Origin: Rhizobium sp. CCGE531 | GTDB taxonomy: Bacteria; Pseudomonadota; Alphaproteobacteria; Rhizobiales; Rhizobiaceae | Direction of reading: 5' to 3' | Assembly (NCBI RefSeq): GCF_003627795.1 | Contig: NZ_CP032684.1 | Location: 6,001 to 70,000 of the forward strand | DNA: 64,000 nt | Shown: in pieces, positions 21,139 through 30,212 of the stretch | How the letters are laid out: each line of letters starts with the position of its first letter | Position numbering within the stretch: the first letter of the stretch is position 1 | Notes under the pieces: generated by a model | The model's input: only the letters and a program-made list of their open reading frames with translations | What the model was told of the DNA's origin: nothing | The model's database searches: none | Made by a program: the position numbers and the translations under genes

Positions 21139-24100
21139 TCACTTTGTCTCGAGCTCAGCAAGCGCCAATGCGAGAGCCCTGTCGGACAGCGTGTAGATCG
21201 AGGCATTTTCGGTATAGACCAGCATGCAGTCGACGCGCTTTCCCGGATAGAGCGGAGACAGAATCTCGCGGTAGATCGCGAGCTGAGCTTTGTGTGCGAA
21301 GGGGATAGAGCTTTCCTCGCTGGGCGGCACGCGATTCGTCTTGTAGTCGAGAATGACGACACGGTCGTCCAGGTCAGCCAGCCGATCGATACGGCCGGAG
21401 ACCGCATAGGACTGGCTGCCGAGCTTCAGCGTGCCCATGATCGAGACTTCCGCCTGCGCATGGGGGCTGAAAGTGCCCTGCAGGTCCGGATGCGACAGTA
21501 GCGCCATGACGGACTTTACCAGCGCATCCCGCTCCGCCTGAGGCCAGAAGCGCGCGGCTCGTTCGGCATAGCGCCGAGCCGCATCGGCGCGCTCCTCGGG
21601 CGCGATTTCGGGCAATGTCTGCAGCATGCGGTGAATGAAGCGGCCCTTTTGCAGGGCGCGGTCGGATTTGGTCTTTTCGCCGAAGAGCGCCGAGGTCACG
21701 AGCAGATCGTCGGCTTCCTCATCGATGACGGTGCCGACGCCGGAGGGGCTGAGCGGTCGCGGCAGGCTTCTTTGCGGCGGCAGCGGCCGGTTGAGGCCAT
21801 CAGGCAGGCCCACGCGCTCCCCGCGCTTTTCATGCTCTCTGGCGGTTTCGAAATCAAGCTGGACCTGGGCAACACGCCAGCTCAAGCCTTCCCAGTCGCC
21901 ATCGGGGCCGGAAAAGGTCTTTTGCGTGCAGTGCTGCTCATCTCCGCGCAAGGCGGTGGAAATCATGGCGTGCCACGTATCGGCATTTTCCCGAATGCCG
22001 CGATAGCCGCAGATAATCAGGCGGTCTGCGGCGCGCGTCATGCCGACATAGAGCAGGCGGCGATATTCCTCCTCCGCCAGCGCCTGCAGCCGTGCCGTAT
22101 CGGCCTGGGTCATTAAATTGGCGAGCGCCGAGACCGGCACCCAGACCGGCAGCGGGATCTGGTCCCGGCCCGTCTCGATCAGCCGCATCTTTGGTAGATG
22201 CGTATGGGTGAAGGCCTTGCCGCCGCCATCGACGAGGAAAACGATCGGCGCTTCCAGCCCCTTCGAGGCATGCACCGTCATGATCCGCACTTCGTTGCGG
22301 CCCTTATCCTGCTCGCGCTTGACCGTCGGCGCCTCCAGTTCCAGCGTCGAGATGAAGGATTGCAGGCCGGGTAGGCCGCTCGTCTCATGATCGAGCGTGA
22401 AGGTCAGGAATTCATCGAGGATATCGCTGACCTCCGTGCCGAGCCGTGCCAGAAATTGCCGCCTGCCGCCGAAGCTGCCGAGCACGCGCGCATAGAAATC
22501 ATGCACGGCCAGGCTCTTCGACAGGGCCAGGAACGTTCGCAGCCGCTCGACCACCTGTATGAAGCGCTCATGGCCATCTCCGGCAAATCTCTGCAGGTGG
22601 CTCCAGACGCTCTGGCCGTCATCGCGATAGGCCGCGACCGCGAAGACATCTTCCTCATTGAGGTCGAACAATGGGCTTTTCAGCAGCGCGCAAAGCGAAA
22701 GATCGTCTTCCGGCAGCAGCAGGAAGCGGCCGAGCGCCAGAAGATCCTGAATGGCAATATGGCTGGTCAGGACAAGACGGTCGGCGCCGGCAACGGGAAT
22801 ATTGCCGCGCCGTTTCAGGGCGCGGGTCAGCGCGTTGACGAAACTGTCGCGCTTGCGCACCAGCACGAGAATGTCGCCGGCCTCGATGAAACGGGCCTTG
22901 CCCTTCTCGATGATCTTTTCCCGGCCGACGAGGTTGCCGATCGTCTGTGCCATCCGCCGCGCCAGGATGGCGGCGGGTGCGCTTTCAGGCGTCGAATCGA
23001 AAGGCGCGGTCCAGTCCTCCTCCTTGGCGGCCGGCTCCGGCGCGATCATCTCCCAGAGATCGACGGCGCCGGGGTGGCCGATGCGGCTGGAGCGATGCAC
23101 CACCGGCTCGCTGACGGCGCTGAGCCCCCGGGCATTGTCCGGGCTGGTGAAGACATGATCGACGGCGCCGAGCACATCGGCCGTCGAGCGGAAGGACAGG
23201 GGCAGCCGGATCGACGAGAATTGCTGGCCGCTGGCCGCCACCCGCCGCCGGGTGCGGTCGCTCTCCTCGGAAAACCGTTCGGGACGGGCACCCTGGAACG
23301 AATAGATCGACTGCTTCTCGTCGCCGACGGCAAAGATGGTCCTGAGCGTCGGCCGGGCGCTGTCGCCGGAGAAGAAATCCTCCGCCAGCGACTGGATGAC
23401 GCTCCACTGGATGGGGCTCGTATCCTGCGCCTCGTCGACCAGAATGTGATCGATGCCCTGATCCAGCTTGTAGTGGATCCATGGCCCGACATCCTTCTTG
23501 GTCAGAAGATCGGCCGTGCGGGTGATGAGATCTTCGAAATCGAGCTGGCTGCGCCGCTTCTTCAATTCCTCATAATCGCGGGTCAGGCGATCGGCGAGAA
23601 TGAGGGCGGCGCGCGTGGCGCGATACATCCGCATCAGCTTCAGCCGGTCGCGGCAGGCAACGACATGGGCGCGCGCCGCAGCCACAGCATCGGCGAGCGC
23701 AGGTGCATCGGCCAGCATCGCCTTAACGAAGAACTGGGTATCGGATTTCGGTTCGCCCTTGGCGGTCAGGACGGCCTTTTCAAGGATTTCGGCACGGGCA
23801 AGCGGATTTGCCTCGCGCTTCGCAAGGCGCAGCGCATAAGCCACCTCCTGCGCCTTGGCGCCACCCTTCTCGTCGGCGAGCGTGAGATAAAGCTCCAGCG
23901 TGGCGCCGGCCAGGCCGGGTAGCGGCCAGTATTGCTCCGCAATGCTCGTTTCCGTCTCGTCGACGGAAAGGCCAAGCCGGGCAAGCAGCGCGGCTTCGAT
24001 GCCACCTTTGCGATCGGCGCTTTCGGTGAAACGGCGGATCGCATTGCGATTGGCGACGATATCGCCGAGCAGCGTCTCAAGACCTGATTCGTCGCCGAGA

Positions 24101-24705
24101 TCGAGTACATAATCGAAGGCCCGCGCCAGTTCGGCATCGCCATGTGGGCTGGTGGATGTCAGCAGCGCGCGGCGCGCATCGTCGAGCAAGACCTCGGCCG
24201 CCCGATCGTCGAGAACGGAGAAATGCCCGGCGACGTTGGCCTCGAGCGGGAACTGATGCAGCAATGCCTCGCAAAAGGCATGGATGGTCTGGATCTTCAG
24301 TCCGCCCGGCGTTTCCAGCGCCTTGGCGAAGAGCCGGCGTGCCTCGGCCAGCTTGAAGAGATCGGGCTGTCGGCCTTCGATATCGGCAATGCGTGTCTTC
24401 AGCTCTTCGTCCGGCATGGTCGCCCAGGCGGCCAGCCGGTCGAACACACGGTTCGACATTTCGGAGGCCGCGGCCTTGGTATAGGTCAGGCAGAGGATGG
24501 CCGAGGGGCGTGCGCCAGCCAGAAGCAGGCGAATGACACGCTGCGTCAGCACATGCGTCTTGCCGGAGCCGGCATTGGCCGAGACCCACGCCGAGCGCTC
24601 GGGATCGGAGGCGATGGATTGCTGGATCGTCGTCCAGCTGATCCACACACCGGGATCGTCGCTTTCGGGCAGGGTGGCGATATCGGCGGCGGGAAAATCA
24701 CTCAT
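21139..24705 (-). CDS. addA: AddA: helicase-nuclease subunit of the AddAB recombination complex
   Basis: 1188 residues from the ATG at 24705 (MSDFPAADIATLPESDD); the open frame to 24780 adds residues inside addB. UvrD-type superfamily 1 helicase: Walker A ANAGSGKTHVL (about 42-52), TYTKAAASEM, the DEAQDTS Walker B region, and LLYVGMTRAADRL (motif VI). The C-terminal RecB-like nuclease motif is VVILDYKTNR with the preceding VSGRIDRLADLDD. With AddB it resects double-strand breaks for RecA loading. It overlaps addB by 8 bp. No Chi-like claim is made. Confidence 0.97.
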   Translation of the reverse strand: MSDFPAADIATLPESDDPGVWISWTTIQQSIASDPERSAWVSANAGSGKTHVLTQRVIRLLLAGARPSAILCLTYTKAAASEMSNRVFDRLAAWATMPDEELKTRIADIEGRQPDLFKLAEARRLFAKALETPGGLKIQTIHAFCEALLHQFPLEANVAGHFSVLDDRAAEVLLDDARRALLTSTSPHGDAELARAFDYVLDLGDESGLETLLGDIVANRNAIRRFTESADRKGGIEAALLARLGLSVDETETSIAEQYWPLPGLAGATLELYLTLADEKGGAKAQEVAYALRLAKREANPLARAEILEKAVLTAKGEPKSDTQFFVKAMLADAPALADAVAAARAHVVACRDRLKLMRMYRATRAALILADRLTRDYEELKKRRSQLDFEDLITRTADLLTKKDVGPWIHYKLDQGIDHILVDEAQDTSPIQWSVIQSLAEDFFSGDSARPTLRTIFAVGDEKQSIYSFQGARPERFSEESDRTRRRVAASGQQFSSIRLPLSFRSTADVLGAVDHVFTSPDNARGLSAVSEPVVHRSSRIGHPGAVDLWEMIAPEPAAKEEDWTAPFDSTPESAPAAILARRMAQTIGNLVGREKIIEKGKARFIEAGDILVLVRKRDSFVNALTRALKRRGNIPVAGADRLVLTSHIAIQDLLALGRFLLLPEDDLSLCALLKSPLFDLNEEDVFAVAAYRDDGQSVWSHLQRFAGDGHERFIQVVERLRTFLALSKSLAVHDFYARVLGSFGGRRQFLARLGTEVSDILDEFLTFTLDHETSGLPGLQSFISTLELEAPTVKREQDKGRNEVRIMTVHASKGLEAPIVFLVDGGGKAFTHTHLPKMRLIETGRDQIPLPVWVPVSALANLMTQADTARLQALAEEEYRRLLYVGMTRAADRLIICGYRGIRENADTWHAMISTALRGDEQHCTQKTFSGPDGDWEGLSWRVAQVQLDFETAREHEKRGERVGLPDGLNRPLPPQRSLPRPLSPSGVGTVIDEEADDLLVTSALFGEKTKSDRALQKGRFIHRMLQTLPEIAPEERADAARRYAERAARFWPQAERDALVKSVMALLSHPDLQGTFSPHAQAEVSIMGTLKLGSQSYAVSGRIDRLADLDDRVVILDYKTNRVPPSEESSIPFAHKAQLAIYREILSPLYPGKRVDCMLVYTENASIYTLSDRALALALAELETK

Positions 24706-27700
24706 CGCCGCCGCCTTCCTGCTCGCTTTCCGCCGTCGACCACTCCGAAACGCGGGCAAGATGGTCGTAGTCGCCGCCATACTCGAATTGCTGCGCAGGG
24801 ATCAGCCGTGAAGAGAAGCCCTTCTCGCCCGATTGCAGCAGCGAAACGAACTTCACGAGCTGGTCCATCGACTCCTGCGCGAGATCCATAGCCGACTTCG
24901 TTTCCGTCCTGCCGCCTCGGCTGGAATGCTCGTTGTTGACCGGATCGACCTTGAAGCGATCGCCGGGCCGCAGCCGGACATAGAGCAGGTTCTCAGGGGT
25001 CAGCGCGGCGATATTGCGGAAGGCGCCCGCCTTCAGCGCATAGGCTTCCAAAGCCAGCTGCGGATCGAGCAGCGCGCGCGCCTGTGCCGGGGAGGGATTG
25101 TAGCCGGTCTTGTAGTCGATAAGGTCGGCGCCTCTGTCGCTCTTGATGTCGATGCGGTCGGCAACACCAGTCAGGCGAATGCCGATCGGTTCGATCTCGA
25201 CGCCGGCCGGCACTTCCGTCGCCGTTTTGCGCACTTCGGGCCGCCGTTCCGCTTCCCAGGCAAGGAAAGCCCGCGCCACTTCGCGAAAACGCGGCCGCCA
25301 GACGCTGTCGATATGAACAGGCAATCGCTCGGCATCGAAGAGGTCGGCAATGATGCGATCCATCGCCAGCGTCGCATCCGATGTGCCGGCTACATGCCCC
25401 TCGCGGACGAAACGGTCGATGATCTTGTGGTAAAGCGTGCCGCGCTCGGCGGGGCCGGGATCGCGGTTGAACGGGTCGACCGGATCGAGCCGCAGCACGC
25501 GCCGGGCATAGATCGAGTAGGGGTCGCGGCGCAGCCGCCCCACTTCGCTGAAGGAATAGCTCTTCGGCTGCAGTTCCATAGGCGGCTTTGGTGCTGGGCG
25601 CAGCGCCGGGGCCTGGTTTTCGCCCTCGTCGATCATCGCGGCCCAATGGCGGTATTGGTCGCCGCGAGCCTTCATGGCGTCTTCCAGCTCCTTGCCGCCG
25701 AGTGCGATCAGTCGCTGCAGCCAACGTGACGCGACCGTCGGCGTCGACCCCTGACGCAGCGCGCGGGAATAAATCAGGTCGCGGGTGCCGTTCGCCATTT
25801 CGAAATCGTGTGCGAGTTGGCCGATGCGGCGCTCCGGCGGCTCCAGGCCGATCTCCGTCTTCATGCTGCGAGAGATGAAGGGGTTGTTCGCCGTCTGCCC
25901 CGGCCATGAGCCTTCGTTCAACCCGCCGAGGATCAGCGTGTCGACGCTCTGCAGACGCGCTTCCAGCGTACCGAAGATGAAGAGGCGGGGATGGCTGAGC
26001 GCCCTCGGCTTCACCGCCTGGCCCACGCAGAGTGCGACCATGATGTCGATCCACTGTACCCCGTCGGCTTCAAGCTGGCCATCGGTCTCGATAACATCTT
26101 TGAGCAGGCTGGCAAGCGTGTCCCCGGCTTCGCCGGACCAGAGGCCTGCCAGGCTGCTGCGTTCGTCGATAGCGGCGGCTTCCAGAGCACGGCCGGTGCG
26201 CTCGGCCCAATCCGAAAGGGTCAAGAGACCTTCCGAAGCGGGCAGCGAAAGTGCCAATACCAGCGGTTCGCAGGCGGCGGTCACTCGTTGCGCCAGCGCG
26301 CGCGCATGCGCGATGGCTTCGGGCGGCAGCGATTTACGCCATTGCGGCGCATGGCGATTATTGGCCTGTTCCGCCACCCGCTCGTCGAGCAGGGCTTCCA
26401 ACCTGCCGATGTCGACATTGGCGACACCGCCCCTGAGCGCCAGGATCTCCAGCGCATCGACGCCGGGCTGATGTGTTTCCGCCGGCAGGCCGAACAAAGC
26501 GAGGGGATGCTTCAGCAGCGAAACGACGGCAACGGGATCACCGGGGTGAAGGGCTGCCTCCAAAAGCAATTGCAGCAGCGTGCCTTGCGGTGTCGCATTC
26601 AGCGGCGTGCCGGCCGAATCGTCGGCGGTGATGCCGAAGCGGGCAAGCTCGGCGGTCACCCGCCGGGCGAGATTGCGGTCGGGCGTGATCAATGCCGCCT
26701 GGCTTTCGCCGCCGTCGCGTCCCGGTTTGTCCAGCGCCAGCCGCAAGGCGATGGCGATTGCTGTCGCTTCCTCGCGCTCATTGGCGGCTTCGATCAGCGC
26801 CACGTCGGCGAAAGCGTCCGGGATTGCAACGGGAGAGAGCGTCTTGCGCCAGCTTCCCCAGCCGCTCGTCGCCTTGGCCGGCGCCAGCGCTCGGGACAGG
26901 ATCTGCGCCCGCATCTGCATGGTGTCAGCCGCATCTGCGATGGCTTCGACATCGCGACGGCTGACGCGCAGCCGCTTCAAGAGCAGCGAAAGACCATATT
27001 GCGGATGGCTGCGCGTGGTCGGATCGGCTCTTTCGCCGATGGAGGTTTCCGGCGCCACGAGATGCCAATCCTCTTCCGGCATCGCAAGATCGAGACCGGG
27101 CAGCACGATCACGCCTTGCGGCAGGGCAGCGACCGCTGCAATCAGCTCCGCCGTTGCCGGCACCGAGCCGGTCGAGCCTGCAACGATGACCGGCCCGGGA
27201 TGGCGCATGGTGGAGATCCGCTGCGCCTCGGCGCGCAGGATGGCGTTGCGGTTGCGGGCTGGCGAGGATTTGCCGAGTTCTTCGAGGCGCGCCGGCCAGA
27301 AGGCGCTGGCAATCGCCAGGAATTCGGCCGTCAGTTGCCACCACAGCGCATGATCCTCGGCGGTGAGAGTGGCAAGCTCGCTCCACTTGCGATCCTCGGT
27401 CTCCAGCGAATCGATGAGCTCGGCGAGATTGCGTGCCAGCCATATGGCGTCCGCCGGGCTTGCGGGCGCCACCAGCGGCGAGTCGGAGTGAATGTCCCGC
27501 ACGATCTGCGGCAGCTTGTTGCGCCAGGCAAGGATCAGCCGCGCCAATTCCAGCAGCCGGGCGGTGTTGGCGAGCGGCTGTGCCAGATCGGCCGTCTCAG
27601 GCAGGGCTTCCTCGAAATAGCCGCTGTCGTCGTCGGTCTCGCCGAGCGGGCGAATGGTGGGCAGGATGGCGGAGCGGCCGCCGAGCAGGTCGACGAATTC

Positions 27701-27889
27701 CGAACGCAGCACGCGCGCCGCGCGCCGCGTCGGCAGGAAGATGCTGACCTTGGCAAGCGACAGCGGGTCGCCCGGATCATGGCGGAAATGTTCGGTCAGC
27801 CGCCCGTCGCAGAGCGCTGCCGCAAGGGTCTTCAGGAAGGGCAGGCCCGCCGGAATCGTCAGGATGCGCTGCCGGTGCCCTCCCGTCAT
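24698..27889 (-). CDS. addB: AddB: second subunit of the AddAB double-strand-break repair complex
   Basis: 1063 residues from the ATG at 27889 (MTGGHRQRILTIPAGLPFLKTLA), 4 bp after the murU stop; an in-frame TTG at 27901 would overlap murU. AddB-type proteins resemble inactivated helicases plus an active RecB nuclease. SIFLPTRRAARVLRSEF lies near the N-terminus, and the nuclease domain has GVADRIDIKSDRGADLIDYKTGYNPS near the C-terminus. It partners AddA, and translation is coupled through an 8-bp overlap. Confidence 0.95.
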   Translation of the reverse strand: MTGGHRQRILTIPAGLPFLKTLAAALCDGRLTEHFRHDPGDPLSLAKVSIFLPTRRAARVLRSEFVDLLGGRSAILPTIRPLGETDDDSGYFEEALPETADLAQPLANTARLLELARLILAWRNKLPQIVRDIHSDSPLVAPASPADAIWLARNLAELIDSLETEDRKWSELATLTAEDHALWWQLTAEFLAIASAFWPARLEELGKSSPARNRNAILRAEAQRISTMRHPGPVIVAGSTGSVPATAELIAAVAALPQGVIVLPGLDLAMPEEDWHLVAPETSIGERADPTTRSHPQYGLSLLLKRLRVSRRDVEAIADAADTMQMRAQILSRALAPAKATSGWGSWRKTLSPVAIPDAFADVALIEAANEREEATAIAIALRLALDKPGRDGGESQAALITPDRNLARRVTAELARFGITADDSAGTPLNATPQGTLLQLLLEAALHPGDPVAVVSLLKHPLALFGLPAETHQPGVDALEILALRGGVANVDIGRLEALLDERVAEQANNRHAPQWRKSLPPEAIAHARALAQRVTAACEPLVLALSLPASEGLLTLSDWAERTGRALEAAAIDERSSLAGLWSGEAGDTLASLLKDVIETDGQLEADGVQWIDIMVALCVGQAVKPRALSHPRLFIFGTLEARLQSVDTLILGGLNEGSWPGQTANNPFISRSMKTEIGLEPPERRIGQLAHDFEMANGTRDLIYSRALRQGSTPTVASRWLQRLIALGGKELEDAMKARGDQYRHWAAMIDEGENQAPALRPAPKPPMELQPKSYSFSEVGRLRRDPYSIYARRVLRLDPVDPFNRDPGPAERGTLYHKIIDRFVREGHVAGTSDATLAMDRIIADLFDAERLPVHIDSVWRPRFREVARAFLAWEAERRPEVRKTATEVPAGVEIEPIGIRLTGVADRIDIKSDRGADLIDYKTGYNPSPAQARALLDPQLALEAYALKAGAFRNIAALTPENLLYVRLRPGDRFKVDPVNNEHSSRGGRTETKSAMDLAQESMDQLVKFVSLLQSGEKGFSSRLIPAQQFEYGGDYDHLARVSEWSTAESEQEGGGDE

Positions 27890-27893
27890 AGGC

Positions 27894-28625
27894 TCACGCA
27901 AACGCCCGGAAGGTCCGGATCGCTTCCTCCGCCTCGCCGATCGCCTCCGGCGTGCCCACAGTCAGCCAGTGACCGTCCATCATGGTGCCATAGAGCCGGC
28001 CGCGCTCGATGGCCTTGTCGAAGTAGATATTGACGTTGAAGGCATCGCTCGGCGCGTCATCGAGGAAGGACGGTTTCATCGCGATTGCGCCGGCATAGAC
28101 GACGCCATCGCGTCCGACATCGCGGTAGCGGGCAAGCCTTCCGTCTTGCGCCATGCTGAAGTCATTCTTGCCGTTATGGCCTATGGTTCTTTCCAGTTCG
28201 ACGCAGAGCATCGCCATGTCCATGCGCTGCTCGTCGTAGAATCCGGCTAACTTTTCGAGATTGGTCTGATGGCCGGGCTTCTCGCCGACCCAGAACAGGT
28301 CGGCATTCATGACGAAAACAGGATCGCGGCTCAAAAGCTTCAGGCCTTTGACAAGGCCGCCGCCATTGTTCATCAGCGCGTCCCGCTCGTCGGAAATCAG
28401 GATTTCAAGGCCGCGATAGCTGCGCAGATGCGCTTCCATCTGGTCGGCATGGTGATGGACGTTGACGACGACCCGCTCGACGCCTGCCTGCACCAGCGCA
28501 TCCAGCGTATAGTCGATCATCGGCTTGCCGGCGATCTTCACCAACGGCTTCGGGATGGTGTCGGTGATCGGCCGCATGCGGGTTCCGAGCCCCGCGGCCA
28601 ATACCATGGCTTGCTTGATGGTCAT
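27894..28625 (-). CDS. murU: MurNAc-1-phosphate uridylyltransferase-like nucleotidyltransferase
   Basis: 243 residues from the ATG at 28625 (MTIKQAMVLAAGLGTRMRPI). Sugar-nucleotidyltransferase signature GLGTRMRPITDTIPKPLVKI (residues 12-31) and metal-binding FVMNADLFW. The immediate upstream gene carries an AmgK-like sugar kinase domain. AmgK and MurU together form UDP-MurNAc from recycled MurNAc in Pseudomonas and Caulobacter, bypassing MurA. The MurU assignment rests on this pairing and on similarity; a mannose- or glucose-1-phosphate transferase is the alternative. Confidence 0.85.
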   Translation of the reverse strand: MTIKQAMVLAAGLGTRMRPITDTIPKPLVKIAGKPMIDYTLDALVQAGVERVVVNVHHHADQMEAHLRSYRGLEILISDERDALMNNGGGLVKGLKLLSRDPVFVMNADLFWVGEKPGHQTNLEKLAGFYDEQRMDMAMLCVELERTIGHNGKNDFSMAQDGRLARYRDVGRDGVVYAGAIAMKPSFLDDAPSDAFNVNIYFDKAIERGRLYGTMMDGHWLTVGTPEAIGEAEEAIRTFRAFA

Positions 28626-28700
28626 CTCGTCTCGAACTTTCGATTCACTATCCGTTTTCCTTAGCACAAGGCCGGAAAGCCGTCGCCGGGTCTCTGGCTG

Positions 28701-30212
28701 TTATGCCTGGCCGATACCCGCCTTCTCGCACCATTCGCGCAAGGGTGCGAGCGCTTCATGCTCGAAGGCGATGGCGAGATAGGCGAGCGTGCGGGGCATG
28801 TGCTTCAGATATCCCGGCTTGCCGTCGCGTTGCAGCAGCCGCACCCAGAGGCCGGCGAGCTTGCAGTTGCGCTGTGCCGACATGATCGCCCAGCTCTTCA
28901 GGAACTTGGCCTCGTCGAAGCCGCCCTGGGTGTGCCGGAGGGCGAGATAATCGGCCATCAGCCGATCATGCAGATCGCGTTCGATCGTCACCCGGGCATC
29001 CTGCACGAGCGAGGCCAGATCGTAGGAGGTCGGCCCGATCATCGCGTCCTGGAAATCGATGAGGCCGATGCGCTGGATACCCTTTTCCCGCGCCCGCCAG
29101 ATGATATTCGGCGAATGCATATCGCGCAGCAGCAGGTTCTTTTCCGCATCATCCAGCTGGTCGATCAGCCGGTCCCAGATCGCCAGATAGTCGGCGCGCT
29201 CCTCGTCGCTTGCCGGCGTGCCGCGCTTCCAGGGCAGATGCCAGTCGAGAAGCAGCCGCGCTTCCATCTTCATCGCGGTCCGGTCGAAATCCGGAATGTG
29301 ATGGACGTGATCCGGCGTCAACGGAATGTCGTGGGGGATCGAAAGGCCATGCAGATGCGCCAGGCATGCGACGCTGGCGCGATAACGCTCGGCAATCGGC
29401 CTCCCTTCACCGTCAAGCACGCCATCGGTGCCGAGATCCTCGATCAGAAGGATGCCCTGGTCGTAATCGGCGGCGAAGATTTCCGGGGCGGCAAAGCCGT
29501 TCTCTCTGAGGACATTGGCGATCGCCACGAAGGGATAGGTATCCCAGGCGAGATGCGCGACCTTCGGATAGGGCTTGCCGTCGAGCACGGGCGGCCCTTC
29601 CGGCAGGCGCGGCCAATCCATGAGAATGATGCGGCTGCCGCCATCGCTGGGATAAATGGATTCATAGGCCCGCAGCGAGGCGTCGCCCGTCAGGAAGCGC
29701 CTGATGGCGCCGCGATAGGCATGCGAATCGAGAAAGGCGCGGACGGCTAACACGCGCTCGATGCGCGCCATCTGTTTGGCCGGTGCGGTGATCACGGCGC
29801 GCCGTCCTTCGCCCTCATGCGTGAGCTTGAAGTCGATACGCTCCTTCGGCAGCTCGCCTTCGGCCATTTCGGGCCACTCGACAAGGCAGATGCCGGTCTG
29901 CAAGGCTTCGTCGAAGCCGAGTTCCGTCAATTCGCTGGGATCGCCAAGGCGATAGAGATCGAAATGCGAGACCGGGATGCGCAGCTCGTAGGATTGCACG
30001 AGCGTGAAGGTCGGGCTCGGCACATCCAGCTCGGCATCGTCGGCCAAGGCGCGCAGCAGCGCGCGTGCGAGCGAGGATTTGCCCGCACCAAGATCGCCTG
30101 ACAGTGCCAGACAATCGCCGGCCTTCAATGCCAGCGCCAGGTCCTCGCCGAGCTGAGCCGTGGCCGTGTCATCTGCGAGGAAAAGGGAAATGCTGCTGCC
30201 GGAGGCTGTCAT
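28701..30212 (-). CDS. tsaE: TsaE-AmgK fusion: t6A-synthesis ATPase fused to anomeric MurNAc/GlcNAc kinase
   Basis: 503 residues. Residues 1-150 are TsaE (YjeE): Walker A SGDLGAGKSSLARALL (Lys45), DVPSPTFTLVQSYE and HFDLYRLGDPSEL. TsaE is the ATPase that drives threonylcarbamoylation of tRNA A37. Residues about 165-500 are an aminoglycoside-phosphotransferase-like kinase: LLIEDLGTDGVLDG, the catalytic loop LLLRDMHSPNIIW and metal site IGLIDFQDAMIGP, resembling AmgK. Its start overlaps the divL stop as ATGA, and murU follows after 75 bp. The fusion is uninterrupted in frame, with no sign of a frameshift. Confidence 0.92.
   Translation of the reverse strand: MTASGSSISLFLADDTATAQLGEDLALALKAGDCLALSGDLGAGKSSLARALLRALADDAELDVPSPTFTLVQSYELRIPVSHFDLYRLGDPSELTELGFDEALQTGICLVEWPEMAEGELPKERIDFKLTHEGEGRRAVITAPAKQMARIERVLAVRAFLDSHAYRGAIRRFLTGDASLRAYESIYPSDGGSRIILMDWPRLPEGPPVLDGKPYPKVAHLAWDTYPFVAIANVLRENGFAAPEIFAADYDQGILLIEDLGTDGVLDGEGRPIAERYRASVACLAHLHGLSIPHDIPLTPDHVHHIPDFDRTAMKMEARLLLDWHLPWKRGTPASDEERADYLAIWDRLIDQLDDAEKNLLLRDMHSPNIIWRAREKGIQRIGLIDFQDAMIGPTSYDLASLVQDARVTIERDLHDRLMADYLALRHTQGGFDEAKFLKSWAIMSAQRNCKLAGLWVRLLQRDGKPGYLKHMPRTLAYLAIAFEHEALAPLREWCEKAGIGQA

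Noticed and set aside
22387..23922. Long plus-strand open frame of 511 codons opposite addA
   Set aside because: A shadow of addA caused by high GC; it shows no domain, while the minus-strand frame has clear helicase motifs.
25991..28033. 680-codon plus-strand frame opposite addB and murU
   Set aside because: Composition-driven antisense frame; it crosses a real gene boundary and lacks motifs.
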